Shown: piece after piece, positions 24,300 through 32,667 of the stretch
Layout of the letters: every line of letters starts with the position of its first letter
Position numbering within the stretch: position 1 is the stretch's first letter
Assembly: GCF_051414055.1 (NCBI RefSeq)
Contig: NZ_JBLKNX010000013.1
Coordinates: forward strand, 109,489 to 173,488
Reading direction: 5' to 3'
Source: Halosimplex halobium
Lineage (GTDB): Archaea; Halobacteriota; Halobacteria; Halobacteriales; Haloarculaceae
DNA: 64,000 nt
Made by a program: the position numbers and the translations under genes
Notes under the pieces: model-generated
What the model saw: the letters and a program-made list of their open reading frames with translations, nothing else
What the model was told of the DNA's origin: nothing
The model's database searches: none

Positions 24300-25742
24300 T
24301 CAGACCGCCAGGGCGTCGACGACGATGGCGACCAGCAGCGCCCCGAGGTAGGCGTTGGAGGCGTGGAACGCGCGGAACGCCGCCGACTCGGTGCGCTCGC
24401 GGTGCAGCCGGAGGACCGCCCAGAGGAAGACGCCGCCGAAGACGCAGGTCGTCGCCGCGTACACCCACCCGAGCGAGGCCAGCTCCGCGAGCGCGACCGC
24501 GGCGACCAGCGTCGCCGCCAGGTAGTAGAGGATGTGCTTGCGGGTCGCGGCCTCGCCGCGGACGACCGGCATCATCGGGAACCCGCCCTTCGCGTAGTCG
24601 TCCTTGTACGCCAGCGCGAGGTTGTAGAAGTGCGCGGGCGTCCACAGGAAGATGACCCCCGCCAGCGCCGCGCCGGGGAGGCCGACCTCGCCGGTGACGG
24701 CCGCCCAGCCGATCAGCGCCGGCAGCGCTCCGGCGAACCCGCCGATGACCGTGTTCTGGACGGTGTTGGGCTTGAGCACGAGCGTGTAGACGACGCTGTA
24801 GAAGAGGATCGCCGAGAGGCCGAGCGCGGCCGCAAGGGGGTTCAGCTGGGCGAACACGGCCAGCGAGGCCGCGGCGAGCGTCAGGCCGAACGCGACCGCC
24901 CGGCGGACCGGGATCTGGTGGGTCGCGATGGGGCGGTCGGACGTGCGGTCCATCTTCTTGTCCTTCTCGCGTTCGAGGACGTGGTTGAACGTGCCCGAGG
25001 CGCCGATGGCGAGGACGCCCCCGCCGAGCGTCAGGACGATCGTCCGCACGGTCAGGTTGGGCGGGCCCGTGGCGGCCAGCGCCATCCCGGCGGCGGCGAC
25101 GAGACAGAGCAGCCACATCAGCCGCGGTTTCGTGAGCCGGAAGTACGCCGCCGCGGTGGCGGTCACGCGCGTCCGGAGCGGCAGGTCCGCGGGCGCGGTG
25201 GTCGGCTCCGCGGGCGTGTCCTCGGCTGGTTCGGAGCCGTCGGCGGCGTCGTCGACGCCTGGTTCGACGGCCCACCCCTCGTCGGGCGCGTCGGTGGTCT
25301 CGGGTTCGAGTTCCCACGCGAGCGCGACCACGAGCGCGGTGAACAGGACCATCCCGACGGCGAGGTGGGCGCCGGTCAGCGCGGCGGTCGGGCCGCTCGT
25401 GACGACGAGGGCCCCGATGGCGACCTGGACCGGGAACAGGACCAGGGCGAGCGCGAGCGCGGCGAGCACGCGCCCGCGGATCGCCGCACGGTCGCGGACG
25501 GCGGCGACGGCGGCCGCGACCGCGAGGACGCCGACGAGCAGGGCCACGACGCGGTGGCCCCAGGCGACGAGCAGTGCGGGGTCGGCGAGCGTGACCGGGC
25601 CGCGACAGACCGGCCACGACGTACACGCGCGGGCGGCGTCGGCGACCGCCGCCGTGGCGCCGGCGGCGACGAGCAGGTAGACGCCCATCGCCGTCGCTGC
25701 GAGCAGGCTCGGGAACGACGGTCGGGAGGCGCGTCCGAACAT
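24300..25742 (-). CDS. ctaB: CtaA-CtaB fusion: haem A synthase half plus haem O synthase
   Basis: The 480-residue protein joins two membrane enzymes. Residues 1-140 form a half-size CtaA/COX15 unit of four helices with two candidate haem-ligand histidines (AWGHRVVA and TGAHLAVG) and the CTSWPVC cysteines. After an acidic linker (about 145-185), residues 190-480 are protoheme IX farnesyltransferase: FRLTKPRLMWL, the Asp-rich site LEREKDKKMDRT and the second site YKDDYAKGGFPMMP. The fused protein could make haem O and oxidise it to haem A. It diverges from coxB. The start is ATG 25742. Confidence 0.9.
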   Translation of the reverse strand: MFGRASRPSFPSLLAATAMGVYLLVAAGATAAVADAARACTSWPVCRGPVTLADPALLVAWGHRVVALLVGVLAVAAAVAAVRDRAAIRGRVLAALALALVLFPVQVAIGALVVTSGPTAALTGAHLAVGMVLFTALVVALAWELEPETTDAPDEGWAVEPGVDDAADGSEPAEDTPAEPTTAPADLPLRTRVTATAAAYFRLTKPRLMWLLCLVAAAGMALAATGPPNLTVRTIVLTLGGGVLAIGASGTFNHVLEREKDKKMDRTSDRPIATHQIPVRRAVAFGLTLAAASLAVFAQLNPLAAALGLSAILFYSVVYTLVLKPNTVQNTVIGGFAGALPALIGWAAVTGEVGLPGAALAGVIFLWTPAHFYNLALAYKDDYAKGGFPMMPVVRGEAATRKHILYYLAATLVAAVALAELASLGWVYAATTCVFGGVFLWAVLRLHRERTESAAFRAFHASNAYLGALLVAIVVDALAV

Positions 25743-25890
25743 GAGAGTCCGCTGTTGCCCCGACTTTGGGGCGTTCGCACTTAGTGTTCGCGCTTCGCGA
25801 CCGGGACCGCCCGAGGCGGCCGCATACGTTCGGGGAAAGACCCAGGTCCGTCGTCCCGCCAACGTCGGACACCGCGCCGGATTCAGCACG

Positions 25891-25897
25891 TTAATAT
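25891..25897 (+). promoter_or_regulatory. TATA box of coxB
   Basis: TTAATAT is centred 28 bp before the coxB ATG, which predicts a leaderless transcript. The divergent ctaB start lies 150 bp to the left, so the gap must hold both promoters. Confidence 0.6.
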
Positions 25898-25921
25898 GCG
25901 GACAATCCCAAGCCGAGATCA

Positions 25922-26695
25922 ATGAAGGGTAAGCGCGTCGCACTCCTGACGCTGTTCGCGGCCGCCCTGGCGGCGGTAGCGGTCGAGCCCGCCGCCGCCC
26001 AGTCGGCCGACACGACCACCGAGCGGCTCATCTGGAACCTGAACAACCAGCTCATGTACATCGCCGTCCCGATCACCATCCTCGTGGAGGCGATCCTCTT
26101 CTACACGGTCTGGAAGTTCCGGAACAACGAGTCGCCGCTCCCGACCAAGGAGAACCGCCGCCTCGAGATCACCTGGACGGTCGCGACGGCCATCATCCTG
26201 CTGTTCGTCGGCGTCGCCTCCTACCAGGTGCTCGCCGACCCGTTCGTCACCGCCACGCCCGACACCGACGTGGACTCGCTCACCGAGGGCGGTGAGGAGG
26301 CGCTCGAAGTCCAGGTGACCGCCCAGAAGTACAACTGGCAGTTCGAGTACCCCGAGTCCGGCGTCACGAACGCCAACACGCTGGTCCTGCCGACCGACCG
26401 GCCGGTGCGGCTGAACATCACCTCGACGGACTGGCTGCACGCGTTCCACGTCCCCTCGATGGGGCTGAAACAGGACGCGTTCCCCGGCCAGTCGAACTAC
26501 CTGATCACCGAGGCGACCGACACGGGCGAACACCAGCTCTACTGCGCCGAGTACTGCGGCGTCGGCCACTCCCAGATGCTCGGCACCGTCGAGGTGCGCA
26601 CCCAGGAGGAGTTCCAGACGTGGCTCGACGAGAACGGCGCGGGCGACTCCGGGAACGCCACCGCCGGCAACGGGACGGCCGCCGTCTCGCCCTGA
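25922..26695 (+). CDS. coxB: Cytochrome c oxidase subunit II
   Basis: The 257-residue protein has a signal peptide (MKGKRVALLTLFAAALAAV), two membrane helices (about 43-64 and 83-105) and an extracellular cupredoxin domain. The CuA ligands are visible: His in DWLHAFHVPSMG (173 or 176), then YCAEYCGVGHSQM with Cys 208, Cys 212, His 216 and Met 219. It passes electrons to subunit I. No coxA follows directly; the next gene is a MaoC-like protein. The divergent CtaA-CtaB gene supplies its haem. Confidence 0.94.
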   Translation: MKGKRVALLTLFAAALAAVAVEPAAAQSADTTTERLIWNLNNQLMYIAVPITILVEAILFYTVWKFRNNESPLPTKENRRLEITWTVATAIILLFVGVASYQVLADPFVTATPDTDVDSLTEGGEEALEVQVTAQKYNWQFEYPESGVTNANTLVLPTDRPVRLNITSTDWLHAFHVPSMGLKQDAFPGQSNYLITEATDTGEHQLYCAEYCGVGHSQMLGTVEVRTQEEFQTWLDENGAGDSGNATAGNGTAAVSP

Positions 26696-26845
26696 CGGTC
26701 GGCCCACTGCCGATTCGCTCGGTCGACCCCGACCGCTCGCGACGCCCTCCGTTCTTCGACCGACGCCGTTCTCCCGATAGCTCCGCGTCCGACCGGAGGG
26801 GGGCGGCTGGAGGGCTTTTCAGCCGGCCGCGCGTACCCCCGGCCG

Positions 26846-27283
26846 ATGGAATACTTCGAGGACGTGCGCGTCGGTGACACGGGCGAGCACGGCAGCTACG
26901 AGGTGACCGCGGCGGAGATCACGGAGTTCGCCGAGCGCTACGACCCTCAGCCGTTCCACACCGACCCCGAGGCGGCCGCCGACTCGCCGTTCGGCGGGCT
27001 GGTCGCCAGTGGCTGGCACACCGCCGCGATGACGATGCGGCTGCTCGTCGACGGCCACCTCTCCGACGGTGCGACCCGGGGCGCGCTCGGTGTCGACGAA
27101 CTCCGGTGGCGCCGCCCGGTCAGACCCGGCGACGAACTCACGGTGACGACCGAGATCGTCGACAAAGACGACTGGGACGACGAGTCGGGACTCGTCTCGG
27201 TCCGTATCACGACCGAGGCCGACGGCGAGGAGGCGCTCTCGATGGTCGGGCTCGTCCTCTACGAGCGGCGGGAAAAGCGGTGA
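26846..27283 (+). CDS. MaoC family dehydratase
   Basis: This 145-residue protein is a single hot-dog domain of the MaoC (R-specific enoyl-hydratase) type. The hydratase motif appears as FAERYDPQPFHTDPEAA, with the catalytic Asp and His, followed by FGGLVASGWHTAAM. It probably hydrates enoyl-CoA or a related thioester. It is monocistronic as far as can be seen, 150 bp after coxB. Confidence 0.88.
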   Translation: MEYFEDVRVGDTGEHGSYEVTAAEITEFAERYDPQPFHTDPEAAADSPFGGLVASGWHTAAMTMRLLVDGHLSDGATRGALGVDELRWRRPVRPGDELTVTTEIVDKDDWDDESGLVSVRITTEADGEEALSMVGLVLYERREKR

Positions 27284-27338
27284 CTCGCGGCGGGCGACAC
27301 GGAGAATCGCCGGCGGCCCGCGCCGGCGGGAGCGCCGC

Positions 27339-27614
27339 TCAGTTGCCGACGACGAGGCCGGGCTCGGGCGCGCCCTCGCGCTCGGTGTAGGCGGCCAGCC
27401 GCCGCTCGCCGCGCTCGGTGATCCGGTAGACGGTCTCCGCGGTCACCGGCTCGACCAGGTCGCGCTCGACGAGCCGGTCGACGCGCTGGCGGGCGTAGTC
27501 CGTCGGCATCCCCAGACGGTTCGCAAGCAGCGGCACGTACGTCGGCCGCTCCTCGGAGAGGTGGTCGAGTATCGCTGCGTCCGCACTGCGGAACCAGTCT
27601 GGGTGCTGTGACAT
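27339..27614 (-). CDS. Winged-helix regulator (phiH repressor-like)
   Basis: The 91-residue protein is one winged helix: FRSADAAILDHLSEERPTYV, then LANRLGMPTDYARQRVDRLVERDLVE and the wing TVYRITERGERRL. The pattern resembles the haloarchaeal phiH1-repressor-like family. The start ATG 27614 (MSQHPDWF) is chosen because the upstream reading is proline-rich and unlike a native protein. The target is unknown; the divergent HalX regulator is a candidate neighbour target. Confidence 0.75.
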   Translation of the reverse strand: MSQHPDWFRSADAAILDHLSEERPTYVPLLANRLGMPTDYARQRVDRLVERDLVEPVTAETVYRITERGERRLAAYTEREGAPEPGLVVGN

Positions 27615-27818
27615 CGGTATCCCCGACGTACCATGGTACTTGTTCACACATAACGTTGTCGGCGAGAGCGACGGACCGCCCGGCCGGAACCCGTGCGGGG
27701 AGGCAGGGACCGGGAGGAGCTGGGAGTCGGGACCGGGCGGGTCGCGACCCGCCGGATCGAGACGTGGGACTCGGGCCAACAGAGTGAAACCCGCAGGGAC
27801 CCCAGCGTGGGTAGAACA

Positions 27819-28394
27819 GTGTCACCGAGCGCCGACGGTCGACCGACCGTCCTCGTCGTGGACGACGAGCGGGAGGTAGCGGACGTGCTCGCGCTGAAGG
27901 TCCGCGACCGTTACGAGACGCGGGTCGCCTACGGGGGGCGCGAGGCCCTAGCGTCGATGGACGAGGACGTGGACGCGGTCCTGCTCGACCGGCGGATGCC
28001 GGAGGTCCACGGCGACGAGGTGCTCGCGGAGATCCGCGAGCGGGGCTACGACTGCGTCGTCGTGATGACGACCGCCGTCGACCCCGACCTGAACATCCTG
28101 GAGATGGACTTCGACGACTACCTCGCCAAGCCCATCGAGACGGAGACGCTGCTGACGACGCTCGACCAGCAGCTCGACAGCCGGCAGTCGGGCGACCCGA
28201 AACTCGAGGAGTTCTTCTCGGTCGTCTCGAAACTCGAAGTGCTCGAATCGGAGCTGACTCCGGCGGAGCTGGCCGACAGCGACGAGTACGAACGCCGCAA
28301 GCGCGAGGCCGAGCGGCTGGGCCGACAGCTCCGGGAGTCCCACCCCGACTTCGAGGAGATCGTCGACACCTTCCGCGACATCGGCCGGAACTGA
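27819..28394 (+). CDS. HalX-domain response regulator
   Basis: The protein has about 191 residues. The receiver (residues 10-120) has the acidic pocket VVDDERE, the phosphoacceptor Asp in AVLLDRRMP and the switch Lys in YLAKPIE. The C-terminal HalX module (about 130-190; LEEFFSVVSKLEVLESELT and the YERRKREAERL helix) is specific to haloarchaea and of unknown output. I chose GTG 27819; an in-frame ATG at 27693 would add 42 residues unlike any family member. No kinase gene is adjacent. Confidence 0.85.
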   Translation: MSPSADGRPTVLVVDDEREVADVLALKVRDRYETRVAYGGREALASMDEDVDAVLLDRRMPEVHGDEVLAEIRERGYDCVVVMTTAVDPDLNILEMDFDDYLAKPIETETLLTTLDQQLDSRQSGDPKLEEFFSVVSKLEVLESELTPAELADSDEYERRKREAERLGRQLRESHPDFEEIVDTFRDIGRN

Positions 28395-28443
28395 GCGGCA
28401 GCGCAACCGGCGGTGTCGCCGCGACATCCAGGCGGCGGCCGGG

Positions 28444-28917
28444 CTACAGGTCGTCGAGCGCCGTCCGGACCTCCTGCCAGGGGGGCTGGCCCTCGGGGTC
28501 GTCGGCGGCCCAGGCGTAGCGGACCGTCGTGTCGGTGTCGACCACGAACACCGCGCGGTTGCACACGTCGCGGTGGCCGGCGAGCTCGTCGAGCCGGACG
28601 CCGTAGCGCTCGGCGACCGCGCCGTCGCTGTCGGACAACAGGGGGAACGGGATGTCGTGCTCGCGGGCGAACGCCCGGTGGCTGAAGGCGCTGTCGCGGG
28701 AGACGCCGAGGACCGTCACGTCCTCGCGCACGTCGAACCAGCCGAAGTTCCCGATCGAACACAGCTGGTCGGTACACTCCGGGTTGAAGTCGAACAGGTA
28801 GAACGCCAGGACGACCGGCCCGTCCCGGGTGTGTTCGGCGAGCATGTACTCGCGGACGACCTCGCCGTCGGTGCCGGGCAGGATAAAGTCCGGCGCCGCC
28901 TCTCCCGCTGTGAGCAT
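28444..28917 (-). CDS. Peroxiredoxin-like redoxin
   Basis: The 157-residue protein is a thioredoxin-fold AhpC/TSA relative. The peroxidatic Cys region reads FNPECTDQLCSIGNFGWF instead of the usual TxxC arrangement, and a second Cys three residues after it could form a disulfide. LGVSRDSAFSHRAFAREH and VFVVDTDTTVRY complete the fold. It probably reduces peroxides. The ATG at 28917 (MLTAGEAAPDF) is preferred; an in-frame GTG at 28944 is possible. Confidence 0.85.
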   Translation of the reverse strand: MLTAGEAAPDFILPGTDGEVVREYMLAEHTRDGPVVLAFYLFDFNPECTDQLCSIGNFGWFDVREDVTVLGVSRDSAFSHRAFAREHDIPFPLLSDSDGAVAERYGVRLDELAGHRDVCNRAVFVVDTDTTVRYAWAADDPEGQPPWQEVRTALDDL

Positions 28918-29015
28918 CTGTCGCTCTTCTCTTTGCGGCGACACACCATAACGGTCGGGGGCGGCGTCGCCAAGCGATAGAGCTTTTCCCCGCCAGTCGA
29001 TAGCGGACGAGTAGG

Positions 29016-29792
29016 ATGCTCCAGGGCGCGACGCTGGCGCAGGCAGGGATCGACGCGGCCGCGATCAAACCCGCCGAGGTCGAGGTCGAGCGGGCCCGCG
29101 ACCTCGCCGTGGACACGCTCGCGGTCGACTACGAGGGCCGCGAGCACCTGCCGTCGCCGGAGACGCTCGCCGCGCTGGCCGACGAGCAGGAGCTGCGCGT
29201 CACGACACCCGTCCGCGCCGACGGCTTCGACCCCCTCGGCGACCGGGATCTGGCCGAGTCGCTGCCCGGGTCGGTCCGGCGGGTGCTCGTCGCCGGCCAC
29301 CCCGCCTACCTCACCGAGGCCGAGCAGGAGCGAGCAGTCGCGCCCCGCCTCCGGGAGGCCGCGGCCCGCTCGCGGGACCCCTGGGTCGGCACCGAGGGGA
29401 TCGAGCGGGTCGCCCTCGCCGTCGGCGGCACGCAGTTCGAACTCCTCGGGCCCGGTACCGACCGCCGCCTGCGCGCGCTCCGGCAGGCGGGCTACGAGGG
29501 CGAGATCGCCCTCTACGCGCCGACTGTCCTGACCGACGAGGAGGACGCCGTCCTCGACGCGCTGGGCGCCTACGCCGCCCGGCGCGGCCCCGTCCGCTCG
29601 GCGCTGCCCGACGGCGCGCCGACCGACGCCACGGCCGAGGGACGCGCCCGCGAGGTGCTCTCGCAGGCGGTCCGCGACTTCGGCCTCGTCGGCGGCGTCG
29701 AGACGGTGGCCGACCGGGTCGACGAACTCCGCGACGCCGGCGCCGACCGGATCGTCGGCTACCCAGCCCGCGGGCTCGACCCGTTCCTGTGA
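29016..29792 (+). CDS. Haloarchaeal protein with luciferase-like tail
   Basis: The 258-residue protein is not firmly recognised (possibly DUF7388). Its C-terminal half (GGVETVADRVDELRDAGADR and IVGYPARGLDPFL) resembles the end of F420-dependent luciferase-like oxidoreductases, and an internal WVGTEGIERVALAVGG strand repeats that fold's style. The GTGA overlap with the following FAD oxidoreductase shows an operon. A flavin- or F420-related role is inference from context. Confidence 0.6.
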   Translation: MLQGATLAQAGIDAAAIKPAEVEVERARDLAVDTLAVDYEGREHLPSPETLAALADEQELRVTTPVRADGFDPLGDRDLAESLPGSVRRVLVAGHPAYLTEAEQERAVAPRLREAAARSRDPWVGTEGIERVALAVGGTQFELLGPGTDRRLRALRQAGYEGEIALYAPTVLTDEEDAVLDALGAYAARRGPVRSALPDGAPTDATAEGRAREVLSQAVRDFGLVGGVETVADRVDELRDAGADRIVGYPARGLDPFL

Positions 29793-30931
29793 CCCGCGTC
29801 GCCGTCGTCGGCGGCGGCGCCCTGGGCGTCACCGCCGCCCGCGACCTGGCCGCCCGCGACGCCGAGGCCGTCCTCTTCGAGCGCGAGGAACTGGCGAGCG
29901 GCGCCTCCGGCCGCGCCGCCGGCATCGCCTACGACGCCTTCGCCGGGGACACCGACGCCGCCGTCGCCGCCCGCGCAGTCGAGCGCTTTCGGGAACTCGA
30001 CGCCGAGGGCGCCGTCGAGTTCGTCGACCACCCGTACGTCTGGTTCGCCCGCGCCGGCGACGACCGCCGTGCGGAGGCGGTCCGCGAGAGCGCCGAGCGG
30101 ATGCGCGCCAACGGCCGCGACGTGGAGACGCTGGATCCCGACGAGTTCGCCGACCGGTACCCCGCCGTCGCCGGCGACGACGTAGCCGCCGCCGCGCTCG
30201 CCCGGGACGCCGGCTACCTCGACCCCGCCGCGTACGTCGCGGCGATGGGCGAGCGCGCCGCGGCGGCCGGCGCCGACCTCCGGACGGGGACCCCCGCACG
30301 ACTCGCCGACGACGGGACGGCCGTCGAGACAGCCGCCGGGACCGAGCGGTTCGACGCCATCCTCGTCGCCGCGGGCCCCCACACGAAGCGCCTGCTCGCC
30401 GGGGTCGACGTGCCGATCCCGATGAAACCCTACCGCGTGCAGGCGCTCGTGACCGCCCCCCTCGACGGGAGCGAGCGGGTGCCCACCTGCTACGACGCGA
30501 CCGAGAGTCGCTACGCACGCCCCCGCGAGGGAGGCCTGCTCGTCGGCGACGGTACCCAGGAACGGGAGTTCGACCCCGACGACTACGACGAGAGCGCCGA
30601 CCCCGAGTTCGAGCGTGCGTCGCTCGACTGGCTGGGCGCGGTCTGTCGCGACGGGATCGGCTCCGTCCGGGGCGACGACCTCGCCGTTCGTCGGTCGTGG
30701 GCCGGGCTCTGCACGGCCACGCCCGACCGGGACCCGCTGCTGGGGGAGATCCGCGACGGGCTGTACGTCGCGACCGGCTGGCACGGCCACGGGTTCATGC
30801 GCGCGCCGGCGCTGGCCGAGCGGGTCGCGGAGCAAGTGCTCGGCGGCGACGGGGTCGCTCCCTTCGACCCGACCCGCTTCGACGGCGACGAGGCGTTCGA
30901 GGTGGTCGAGGGGATGACCGTCGACGACTGA
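29789..30931 (+). CDS. FAD-dependent oxidoreductase (DAO family)
   Basis: The 380-residue protein is a D-amino-acid-oxidase/glycine-oxidase type flavoenzyme. The FAD-binding GxGxxG is VAVVGGGALGVTAARDL at the N-terminus, the adenine-binding Glu follows in VLFEREELASGASGR, and the C-terminal segment has CTATPDRDPLLGE and TGWHGHGFM. It probably oxidises an amine or amino acid. It begins with GTG that overlaps the preceding stop by four bases. Confidence 0.88.
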   Translation: MTRVAVVGGGALGVTAARDLAARDAEAVLFEREELASGASGRAAGIAYDAFAGDTDAAVAARAVERFRELDAEGAVEFVDHPYVWFARAGDDRRAEAVRESAERMRANGRDVETLDPDEFADRYPAVAGDDVAAAALARDAGYLDPAAYVAAMGERAAAAGADLRTGTPARLADDGTAVETAAGTERFDAILVAAGPHTKRLLAGVDVPIPMKPYRVQALVTAPLDGSERVPTCYDATESRYARPREGGLLVGDGTQEREFDPDDYDESADPEFERASLDWLGAVCRDGIGSVRGDDLAVRRSWAGLCTATPDRDPLLGEIRDGLYVATGWHGHGFMRAPALAERVAEQVLGGDGVAPFDPTRFDGDEAFEVVEGMTVDD

Positions 30932-30974
30932 GAAGGGGACCGCGACTGGACCGCGCTGCGGCGAAAGCGCGTCG

Positions 30975-31496
30975 CTACTGTTCGTCGTCGCTGTCGTCGG
31001 AGTCGCCGGTGTCGTCCGAGGACTCGGCCTCGGCGTCCAACTCGTCGGCGTCGGTCCCGTCGCCGACCTCGGTGACTTCGTCGGCCTCCAGCGCCTCGTC
31101 GGTGTCGGGGTCGACAGGTTCGGCCTTCGGGACGCGCACTTCGAGCGTGCCGTTGTCCCGCAGCGTCGCGGTGGCCGCGTCGGCGTCGACCCGGGCCTCC
31201 GCGGGGAGTTCGACGTGGCCGTCCAGCGCAAGCCCGCGGCCGGGGTAGCGCATCTCGAAGCCCTCGTGGAAGCCGCGGAACCGGTCGATGCGGACCTCAA
31301 CGAGCCCCGAGTCGAACTGCACCTGCACGTCCGACGCCTGGGCGCCCGGGGCGTCGAACACCGCGAGGTAGGCGTCGTCGCTCTCCAGGAGGTCGACTGG
31401 CAGCGGCGTCCGCTCCTGGGCGCGGCCCATCGCCCGCCCGACGTTCTCCAGCACAGTGTTGCCCAGCGACTCGCCGATGTCGCGCAGCTTGTTCAT
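30975..31496 (-). CDS. Hsp20/alpha-crystallin small heat-shock protein
   Basis: The 173-residue protein has an N-terminal helix, an alpha-crystallin beta-sandwich (about residues 33-120, with YLAVFDAPGAQASDVQV, FEMRYPGRGLALDG and TLRDNGTLEVRVPKAEP) and an extremely acidic C-terminal tail rich in Asp and Glu. It should act as an ATP-independent holdase. The tail probably keeps it soluble at high salt. It converges on the FAD oxidoreductase. Confidence 0.88.
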   Translation of the reverse strand: MNKLRDIGESLGNTVLENVGRAMGRAQERTPLPVDLLESDDAYLAVFDAPGAQASDVQVQFDSGLVEVRIDRFRGFHEGFEMRYPGRGLALDGHVELPAEARVDADAATATLRDNGTLEVRVPKAEPVDPDTDEALEADEVTEVGDGTDADELDAEAESSDDTGDSDDSDDEQ

Positions 31497-31590
31497 ACCC
31501 GCCGGTTAGGGCGGTACGGCCTTCAGGATTGTGCCCGCGGCGTCGGGACAGAAGAAGGTCGGCGTCGACCCGCGGACGGCCGCGGGGCCG

Positions 31591-31749
31591 CTACAGCTCT
31601 ATCGCTTCGAGGCAGTCTGTGCCGCCACAGACCGGACAGGACAGGTCGGAGACGCCGTGGTCGTCGGGCACGTCGTAGGTGTAGTGGTTCTCGAACATGT
31701 CGAGGAAGCAGTCCTCCGCCGTACACTTGACCTCCTTCGTCGGTGGCAT
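31591..31749 (-). CDS. Small zinc-ribbon protein (DUF7559-like)
   Basis: The 52-residue protein has two pairs of cysteines (KCTAEDCFLDMFENHYTYD and LSCPVCGGTDC), a short zinc ribbon typical of a haloarchaeal family of unknown function. The ATG at 31749 gives the compact form; a longer in-frame start at 31827 adds 26 residues of low plausibility. Confidence 0.7.
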   Translation of the reverse strand: MPPTKEVKCTAEDCFLDMFENHYTYDVPDDHGVSDLSCPVCGGTDCLEAIEL

Positions 31750-31856
31750 ACCCGCGGGTTCGGACGGCCGACGGATACTGTTTTCGACCACCGGGTCGTG
31801 GAACGGCGGTTCCGGGAAGCCGAACATTCATATCGGGCGAGTGAGAGACGGGTGGT

Positions 31857-32639
31857 ATGGGTTCGCGTGTCCTGGGCGTGGATTTCAGCGGCGCGAGCGA
31901 CGCGGGGCGCTCGCTGTGGCTGACGGAGGCGCGGTCGACGGGGGAGGGGCTGGTCGTCGAGGACTGCTACAGCGCGGCCGACGAGTGGGGCGTCGACCGC
32001 GAGCGCGCTCACGCCGGCCTCCGCGAGCGGGCGACCGACTTCTCGGTCGTCGGGCTCGACTTCCCCTTCAGTCTCCCCAAAGCACTGCTCGACGAACACT
32101 GCTGCGGTACCTGGCGCGGCCTGGTCGCGTGGCTGACCGGCGACGGGCCGGACGACCCGGATACGTTCGCCTCGACCTGCCGGTCGACCGCCCGGGCCTA
32201 CACGGGCGACGGCACCGCGCAACTGCGCCGCGAGACCGACCTCCGGCGCGCGGCGCTGTGTCCCTACGACTCGATCGTCCAGTACCAGACCTTCCACGGG
32301 GTCCGGAACGTCCTCGCGGGGCTGGCCGACGACCCCGACGCCGCCGTCCTGCCGATGCAGTCGGGGCCGGCGGCCACCCGCGTCGTCGAGGTGTACCCCG
32401 CGGCCACCTTCGGCTGGCTCGGCCTCTACCGCGAGGGGTACAAGGGCGACCACCGCGAGCGCCGCGCGACCAACATCGAGGGCATCGAGGCCTGTAGCGT
32501 CGACATCGGGAATTTCCGCGACGCCTACGAGTCGAGCCACGACGCGCTCGACAGCCTCGCCGCGGCCGTCTCGGCCGGCCGGGTCGGTGCCGACCCGCCC
32601 CGCCACGGCCCCCGCGAGGAAGGCCACATCTACGTGTAG
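31857..32639 (+). CDS. DUF429 domain-containing protein
   Basis: The 260-residue protein is a DUF429 member. It starts with an RNase H-like strand carrying an Asp (VLGVDFSGASDAGRSLWL) and has GLDFPFSLPKALL, VVEVYPAATFGWLGLYREGYKGD and a final DSLAAAVSAGRVG, all family landmarks. An RNase H/actin-like fold with nucleic-acid processing activity has been proposed for the family, but the function is not established. It has no clear operon partner. Confidence 0.82.
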   Translation: MGSRVLGVDFSGASDAGRSLWLTEARSTGEGLVVEDCYSAADEWGVDRERAHAGLRERATDFSVVGLDFPFSLPKALLDEHCCGTWRGLVAWLTGDGPDDPDTFASTCRSTARAYTGDGTAQLRRETDLRRAALCPYDSIVQYQTFHGVRNVLAGLADDPDAAVLPMQSGPAATRVVEVYPAATFGWLGLYREGYKGDHRERRATNIEGIEACSVDIGNFRDAYESSHDALDSLAAAVSAGRVGADPPRHGPREEGHIYV

Positions 32640-32667
32640 CGGTGTCGGCGGCGACGGCCGGCGGTCG

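Noticed and set aside
24300..25742. A sequencing error joining ctaA and ctaB
   Set aside because: The frame is open throughout, the linker is acidic as expected for a haloarchaeal protein, and fusion of these genes is known in the group.
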